A DNA stretch of 64,000 bases from positions 16,290,725-16,354,724 of the forward strand of contig NC_045149.1 in assembly GCF_008831285.2 (NCBI RefSeq), read 5' to 3'. The notes beneath the pieces were generated by a model. That model was not told the DNA's origin. It worked only from the letters and a program-made list of their open reading frames with translations, and did not search any database. The stretch is from Nymphaea colorata. Lineage: Eukaryota; Streptophyta; Magnoliopsida; Nymphaeales; Nymphaeaceae. Positions 57,241 through 64,000 of this stretch are shown here, in pieces (position 1 is the stretch's first letter; every line of letters starts with the position of its first letter). Position numbers and translations under genes: made by a program.

Positions 57241-58225
57241 AGATTTTAAGCATGTCATGACCCAAGTTTTTGACACCATTTTTTTTTCTTTTAATAATAC
57301 CTGAAGTGAACATTGAGTCTTACCATGCTAAAGCAAACTTGAGTAATGACCAAAACACAATGAAATCAAATACAAATAAAACATCAAGGCACTGTTTTAA
57401 GAGACGTCCTTTAGATCCTAAAATGAGACACTTAGGATCAAACAACAAAAATATCTACAAAGCCCAGACTTGATGCAGTATCTAGATCGCCAATGCCGGT
57501 CCATCACAAAACCTAAGGATGTCAATCCTTTAGCCCACGATCTCTCAAGGACTACTATAAATATAGGAAGAAGGGTCAGATTCATCTGAATATGGCAACA
57601 TTCAGCCATGAGTGGAACATAGTCAAACAAAATAAACATATAGGTATGTCAAACAAATTCATATGAGCACTTATGGCCAACATCCACAAGTCATTTGATT
57701 CATAATGCACCTTAGAATTATGCCATATTTATTATAAATGAGGTATACATGATCTCCATGTGTTGCAAAGCTACAACGATGGTCGATAACCATGATGAGC
57801 CATAACTGAAATCCTATGGACACAATACATAGGTTGATCAAAACATGTCTTCACCAGGCGATCCATACGGATCGAGGGTTACTTGTAGCGAAGCCTCTTG
57901 AGATATCACAGGTTGCCGCTGCAGCAGTAGGGTCACACCATCAGTATCACCCGGGTGGTAAACCGGCCCCTCTAGGCATCTGGGTTGAGGGACCATGAAA
58001 CACCCTCCAACGAAAGCATAACAAAATCTCCAGCCCTTGTGCCGCTCAATACCTTGTGGGCAGTTCAGTGTAGACAGAGGGGTGTACAACCATAATGGTT
58101 GCGAGTATGAGCTTTTGTCCAGTGGTTGGTTCCGTCTCGGGAGGTAGTGGTGCGCATGAGTTTACTGTGGTCGCACACTCCTCTGTTTGTACTGGATGAC
58201 CCATAGGGTATTGGGCGACACAAGG
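56683..58225 (-). repeat. Right arm of large inverted duplication (repeat family R, copy 2)
   Basis: Reverse-complement partner of 51534-52947. It is longer by about 105 bp because of an insertion at about 56700-56805 that the left arm lacks. It contains the AT run 57181-57237 at the position matching 52471-52534. Confidence 0.9.
57181..57237. repeat. (AT)28 microsatellite
   Basis: About 56 bases of AT repeat in the right arm of the inverted duplication. Confidence 0.95.
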
Positions 58226-58229
58226 GTAA

Positions 58230-58760
58230 TGGACCACTGCTGTAACTTCGCAACATATGGAAATCATGTAAACAATACATCGCTCATGATAATTCGATAT
58301 GACATTAATGTGCATTATGGATTCATGACTTATGGATGTTGACCATAAAGTCCTTATATGGATTTGTTTGACATAATTATGTACTTATTTCGTCGGATCA
58401 TGTTCCACTCATGGGTAGATGTTACCATACTTAGAGGAATCTGACCATTCTATTTATTTCTACAGGTAGTTCTTGAGAGATCATAGGATTGACATCCTCA
58501 CTCTTTATGATGGACCAGCATTGGCGATCTAGACGCTACATCGAGCCTGGGCTTTGTAGATATTTTAGTTGTTTGAGTCTAGGTATCTTTGTGTGAGATC
58601 AAAATGGGTGTCTTTTAAAACAGTGTTGGATGCTTTGTTGGTGTTTGATTTGTTACGTTTTGGTCAATACTCAAGTTTGCTTAGAGTAAGGCTTAATGTT
58701 TACTTCTGTTATTATAAAAAAAAAATTGTTGTAAAAAACTTTGGTCATGACATTAACCAT
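58230..58760 (+). repeat. Repeat family R, copy 4 (diverged)
   Basis: In the orientation of the left arm and clearly more diverged. It shares GATGGACCAGCATTGGCGAT, GGGCTTTGTAGATATTTT, CAAGTTTGCTT and GGTCATGACAT with it. It begins within a few bases of the end of copy 2, so copies 2 and 4 are head to head. Confidence 0.8.
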
Positions 58761-60420
58761 CATAGACAAATACCTTGGGCGCATCGCCCAAGACCATCCT
58801 TGTTTGACTACTCCTATTTTCACACGGGCACTAGGATCAAACGTTAAAGAAGTCATCTATTAAGTAAGATCTTTGGGAAGATATTTACACAATGTTGAAT
58901 GTTCTTTATTGATTTCTTATTGTGCAATTATTTGTAGTGAACATACTTGTACACTCACCGTTAAGTGTTTAGCACTTACACATATGTGTGTGTGTGTGTG
59001 TATATATATATAACAGAGTTGACGTACTGTCCATTATTTTGTTAATAACTAATTCTATATCTAAGAACGTAATCATAGTTATACTCATTGTGATACTATT
59101 ATGTTGCTGGTTTACAAATTACACACGACCAGTTTGTGAAATAGCTGTTCTTATTATTATTATACACTCATAGGTATATATGTATATATACATATACATA
59201 CATGCATACATACTAACCACGACACAATGTGCATGAGTTATAAGTATTATACCTAGGTCAGCACATCCTCATACTGAAAATAGCATCAAAACCCTTAATT
59301 TCAGTCTTATTGGTTTCAATAGGATTAAATTGTCATAAGTCTTGCCTCTTTTCTTCAACTATCTTCCCAACATATCGATATTATCATTCTTTTTGAATCC
59401 TTGGATGTGTGGGTTTGGTTGTGTACAAGAAAATGAACCACCAATTGTGTGATTGCAAACTATTTGCTAAGTATACACTTTTAATTGTAAGAGGCTATGT
59501 ATGACATTCATCTTACCAGGGCAATATACTTGGGTTCTATTACCATGATGCCTTTCTACGGATCTTCGTTTGTCTTTCTTCCTGCTCCTATTTACACAGG
59601 ATTCTCATGATTCCTCATCTATGAATTTCAGGACTCTAGGTACTCTTCCTTCATAATCTTATAACCAATTCTGTAACCTAATCTATCTGATTGCATCTTT
59701 CCATATTTTCATAAAATCTATTAATACTTTGATCATGTTGTAGACTCCAAAAAAATACATTGACATGCTTAGATTCCTTCGACATAAGATGGACTACATT
59801 GTCACATTTACGAGGCAATATTTTCATAAAAAAGGACCTACATTCACTGTTAAGCATGAATGTGCAACATCATAAATGAGCAGTAACCGTTTTCCCTCCT
59901 CCAATCATTCATTCTTTTTACATAAAAGATTTTTCTACATACTTTGCTATTCAACAGAATGGAACGTAGAGATTCCTCACAGATCCTATCTTCTACAACC
60001 ATAGAGATCATACATATTATCATATCTCATGGAGCATGGTACACATCGATCGAGATTTACAAATTTTTCTTTTTACAGTATGATCATATAATAGACACCA
60101 GAAATTCCTAAAAACATGATTAACTATGACACATCACATAGTATTAGGGATATAATCCTCTCCCCATCAACTGTCCAGAATCCTACTCCGACGTCGACAA
60201 AAACCTGACACTAGTGTAGAATCTTTAACCGAAGACCCTCGAGCGAGCCTAAGACCAGACTAAGACTAACTAGTATAAAAATTCATACAACCCACCAGAC
60301 AGAAACCCCGGCTTGACACTGCCCTATGACAAGGGTACATGTGAGGTTTTCCTTGAACCCACAGTTTAAACCTACTACAAAGAACTAAGAGGGGTGGCTA
60401 ATACAACTGTAAGAGATATT
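58761..60420. other. AT-rich region, no gene recognised
   Basis: Contains a GT/AT microsatellite near 58985-59012. No coding motif or transposon terminus was recognised. The part 60150-60360 is less AT-rich and may be transposon-derived. Confidence 0.5.
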
Positions 60421-62299
60421 GTTTTTACTCAAATGTACTACAAGAACCAAGGCTATTGACCTCTGAATGTCGGCCACCTCGGTGGATGGAGCATGGCCAG
60501 CCTGGCCAAGGGGTGACACGATGCCGACGGGCGATGAGCAGCTCTTGCGCGACAATGGTTGATCGGCATGAGCAACAACCGGTAGCGATCGTTGGCACCA
60601 GTGGAGTGGAGCTGAGGAATCACGGATGGCCATGGAGGAGATCCTAGCCACTGGACTCCAAAGAAGGCTAACCGAACTTGGAAGAGAAGAAATGAGCTCG
60701 AGCAGGGTTGAGGGACTCAGAGTGGGTGGAAGAGAGGATAATGCATCGGGAAGAGGAGGAAAGGTAGTGGATTTACTCGTTTGGGAGTTATGGCACCTTG
60801 GGACTCAGGCTGAGGGGGGTTTGAGGATGGTAATGATGGATGAGCTGGGTTACGAGAAGTAATGATGAGGATGTGGGGTTATAAGGGGAGTAATGAGGCT
60901 TGTGGGGAAACGAGGTAGGAATGATTAGGATTAGAGGGTTTACGAGGGAGCTTTGATGAGGTGCGGGGTTACGAGGGGATGACTTAATGATGGGCGAGGT
61001 ATACGAAGAGAAGAGGTGGGAGATCGAGAAAGGGGAGTGGGGATGCGAGATAAGTTAATGTTCTTCCTGCCTTGCGCGTGGAGGACAAGGAGAAAAGGGA
61101 TTAACTCCCCTTGATTACACTTCAGGAGCTTGAAGGGCGTGGGCCCTAAGATGCCGCCACGTGGAGGATCGGAGAGGGGAGGTTGCAGGCTAGAGGTCCG
61201 TGTGCCTTTGGGACTCACACGGAGTTAATGCTCTCTGTTCCCAAGATGGATTTGGTTGCCTCCTCACCCGGAAATGATTTGCCTCTCTCGACTTAGGCGT
61301 CGGGTTAAGGAGGTCTTGATGGCAAGGGTAACTGCGTCCTTTGGCTGAAGGAACACGAAGCCTCGCCAGTTTTGGTGGAACGACTGAAATTCTGGCCACT
61401 TGATTGGAAGATTCCGACATCTTGCGAAATGCCGTTGTCCTTGGTTGGGCTTGGGAATGGCTTGGCCCTACACACAAATCTCGTCTGGGCGATGTACCGG
61501 GGAATTGCCTCGACCTTCTCCTAGCACACCATCCGCAGAAATGATTTTTTTTCTTGCAGGTGCCTCACTGGGTCTCTACCTCATGCCACCAAGAGATAGT
61601 GACTGTCACCACTAGTCGTCTACTGGCAGTGACCACCAGCACCTCATGGTATTGCTTAGCAAGGAAACGGCCAAGCTTTTGCTCAGCACGACCTCTCCAT
61701 CCACACACTCCCTGGATCTTATAGGGGGAGTGCAGCCTACTAGGGTCGAGCTTTACAAGCTTAACAAGACTGGGGTTTGGCCTACCTTTCCGACTACCCA
61801 CCTTCCGGATGTGCCCGGGGAGAGAGTTAGCCTACAAGGGCGGCGTCGGCCTAGTTTGGATTCAGCGAAAGAGAAGGAACCGTGTAGGAGATTCACGAAA
61901 CCAACCTTGCTTTCACCACTAGAGTCGTCAATGCTTAGGTACTAGCTGGGTAGAAACACGGCCCACTCTTCTCCAAGCCTACCTGTGACCTCCTCCAGCC
62001 TCTAGAAGACCTCCGTGTTCGAGGACAATTGCACTGAGAGGAGATAACTTTTCGTCGGGGATTTGCACATAGAAATCATCACCAATGGTGGTTTTTCAGT
62101 CACAACCACTGTCACGAGGTCCTCTCTTTACTTCGGCCAAAACCACGGGCTGAAGAGTTAGGAATACACCACCTCTACGGCGGGGAAAAAGAGTTCCGAC
62201 AACCTTGCCATTTGAGGACGAGTTGAAAGAAATATCGGCCACCGCTGAATGAGGATGAGTAGCAAGAAATCCAGCCATTGGTGGTTTAGGACGAGTCGA
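60421..62299. other. GC-richer region of unknown nature, possibly transposon-derived
   Basis: Base composition rises sharply and stays high up to the LTR at 62.3-63.3 kb. Short open frames exist on both strands (60-99 codons) without recognised motifs. It may be the U5 or flank of the gypsy-type LTR, or another element. Confidence 0.4.
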
Positions 62300-63349
62300 A
62301 GAAGATACCCCCCACGCAGGATGGACTACACACAATCTCTCTCTTAATTTCCATAATCACGAAACATGAAAACCAAAATACACCTCAAAACGGGCTTATA
62401 TAGCCCACACATCTCAGTTCAATAAACCTAAACCGGGACGGTTATACAATAATGGCTCAAGGGAAATGAGACGGATTACAAGACTGACTCGAGATGGGTA
62501 GACTCAAAAGACCTAAAAGCTCTTGGCCTTGTGAGCTCGAGGTGATGACTCGTTTGGGTACCGCCCGAGCTTGGCATTTAGGAAATACACTAAGTCCTAA
62601 CTAGCCTAAGTCATATCCTAAGAGACTACGCTGTACTTGGTTGGACTCTACTAGGGTTTGGTTTTGCCTTTGCCAGATTCATGCTGAAGTCCAGTCTCTC
62701 GCTGTCTACACTAGGCTATGGTTGTTTCACCCTTGCCCTCCTTTGAAGTTCGCCCGATACCTTGATAACCTATCCTTGGTTCACATTCAGTTGTTGACAC
62801 TCGCATCCTTGTGAACCTTGGGAGATTTCCTTCTTTCTTCCAGCTATCGAAACCAAGCTCCTCTGACTTTGAGGGCCTGTATTGGTCAACCTCACTTGGC
62901 CGACTATCCTTCGGTGCTGCCTGCCAAGGTTCTGGGGAGCTTCATTGGCTGGTGCCCATAGTTAGCTGCGCAATTTACCGTAGCTTCCTCACCTTGACTC
63001 GGCCTTGGCGTGCTGCACTCCCTCAACCGTCGTCCGTGGCTGGCCGCTCGTCCTGCGGCGACTTCTTTTGCCCTGGTTTGGCCTTGCTTGGCCAAACCTA
63101 CCATGGCGCTGTCAGCTTTGTCCATGCCTTCTCTCTTTGGCTTGCGATGTTCCTTAGTCGCACGCTCGGCCACGGCCTCCTTCGGCCTTAGCCTCTCATG
63201 CTCGGCCGCTGTACCACGGCCTGGCTCGCCTCGGTTACTGCTTCTGTTGTGACCTTGTTCTCTGGCCTTGTCCAACACCTCGGCCCACTCGACCACGCTT
63301 GCCTAATCTGTTCGCGGGTCTTGGCAGGGTTCATGGATGGTTCGTAACA
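62300..63349 (-). mobile_element. Ty3/gypsy-type 3' LTR (minus strand)
   Basis: On the minus strand the LTR begins TGTTACGAACC at 63349, directly after a purine tract GGAGGGTGGAC (complement of about 63350-63360). Plant gypsy elements commonly have a similar GGTGTAAGGAGGGTGGAC sequence before the 3' LTR. A TATA-like CTATATAAG lies on the minus strand at 62403-62395, giving a U3 of about 950 bp. The outer end of the LTR was not located. Only about 95 bp of internal sequence remain (63350-63445) before RPA1-like DNA begins, so the element is truncated. Confidence 0.55.
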
Positions 63350-63451
63350 GTCCACCCTCCTTACACCGAGCTTGACCCCAAGCTCGCCCTATGCTCTCTT
63401 CGCGGGTGAGTTGTTTCCCCGTTCCTCCTTTGCCCCGGTCCTTGAGCCTAC

Positions 63452-63809
63452 CATAAGTAATTGAAGCTCTTTTGAGTAGGTTTTATACTTTCCTTAGATA
63501 TCAAGTACACCTTACCTACATTGATCCTATCATAAAACTGATCCACCACCAAATTGAAGCAAGTAACACGAATGTCCCCACCATCAGAGTCTAGCAAATC
63601 AAACGAGAAAAGTTTGCCACTTCATGTGGGATTGTTGTGTGGCCAAAGATCACCCTTTGATGTGACTCTTGCTTTACCTTTCCATCTTCCCAGACATGGG
63701 TTTAACACAACAATTGGAATAATTCGAGCAGGAGCTTCATTTTTAGCAATAGGCCCTCTAGCGATAGCATTATTGTCAAATTCACATACATCTCTCTGCT
63801 ATCTCTCTG
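63452..63809 (-). pseudogene. Replication protein A 70-kDa subunit (RPA1) exon with in-frame stop
   Basis: RPA1 is the large subunit of the single-stranded-DNA-binding complex used in replication, repair and recombination. On the minus strand this segment reads GPIAKNEAPARIIPI, LNPCLGRWKGKARVTSKGD, then FSFDLLDSDGGDIRVTCFN and FYDRINVGKVYLISK, up to PTQKSFNYL. This is the start of the first central OB fold (DNA-binding domain A). It has a pyrimidine-rich acceptor (CAG at 63812-63810) and a GTAGGC donor after 63452. A TGA at about 63627-63625 interrupts the frame where the family has a few variable residues. No further RPA1 exon is visible inside the window; downstream lies the gypsy-type LTR. 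It is either a pseudogene or a gene whose other exons lie beyond the edge; the stop favours pseudogene. Confidence 0.8.
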
Positions 63810-64000
63810 CTGCACAAAAAGAGAAAAAAAAAAACTATGAAAACACGAACATGCAGAGACAAGCTAGAGATGAGGTCTTGAAGAGGGAAGCGGGGGAACG
63901 AAGCTCATGGAAGACAGAGCGAGCTCTCCTGTTTCTCCTCTTAAAAGGGAAGACCAAGCGGGAGAGAGGATCATATCGTGTGGCGGGAAGGATCGGGTGG

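Noticed and set aside
3804-59012. CRISPR array or other spaced direct-repeat defence system
   Set aside because: All short repeats are microsatellites, LTR subrepeats or tandem duplications without regular unique spacers; the genome is a plant nuclear one.
62811-63296. Open frames of 126-130 codons on both strands near the right end
   Set aside because: They lie inside the GC-rich gypsy-type LTR and have no motif.

Overview
This window is nuclear DNA from a flowering plant. Five protein-coding loci can be read through plant-type introns with consensus splice sites (three fully intron-split genes, one intronless gene and one broken exon). Most of the rest is LTR retrotransposons, hAT elements, a LINE and simple repeats, and there is a TTTAGGG-type telomere-like tract. 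Long repeat-filled introns (12.8 kb and 7.2 kb) suggest a medium-to-large genome. The species cannot be fixed from the sequence alone.

Layout. 1-2393 (minus): the 5' part of a GH35 beta-galactosidase gene, seven exons, running off the left edge, with a solo miniature LTR in its last visible intron. 2394-11067: intergenic, with a decayed Ty3/gypsy gag at about 6.3-8.6 kb split by an 858-bp non-autonomous hAT element that has a perfect 8-bp target duplication. 11068-25267 (plus): an NF-YC10/DPB3-1-like histone-fold gene. Its first intron (12,772 bp) holds a Ty1/copia element (minus) that was itself split by a second Ty1/copia element (plus). 26878-38681 (minus): an 11-exon WDR20/DMWD-type WD40 gene with a 7.2-kb intron carrying a tRNA-type SINE and a probable LTR. 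40.5-45.4 kb: a perfect 269-bp tandem duplication, a small non-autonomous LTR element, a 254-bp tandem duplication and a 5'-truncated LINE. 46614-47156 (minus): an intronless EARLY FLOWERING 4 (ELF4) homologue. 47714-48182: a 469-bp TRIM/SMART-type LTR element. 50.2-51.1 kb: hAT transposase debris. 51.5-58.8 kb: four copies of one dispersed repeat, two of them forming an inverted duplication of about 1.4 kb around a spacer with a coiled-coil (WEB-like) pseudogene and a 224-bp telomere-like array. 60.4-63.4 kb: GC-richer DNA ending in a gypsy-type LTR. 63.45-63.81 kb (minus): an RPA1 (replication protein A large subunit) exon with an in-frame stop.

The host genes are unrelated in function (cell-wall glycosidase, transcription or replication histone-fold factor, WD40 adaptor of a deubiquitinase, circadian clock), as expected for plant chromosomes. 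I found no operon-like or defence-like system. The most interesting content is structural: nested insertions inside a working intron, an extremely short LTR element with every structural hallmark, and an inverted duplication around interstitial telomere-like DNA. All exon models were spliced by eye; exon lengths sum to an open frame in each case, but no search or alignment program was run.
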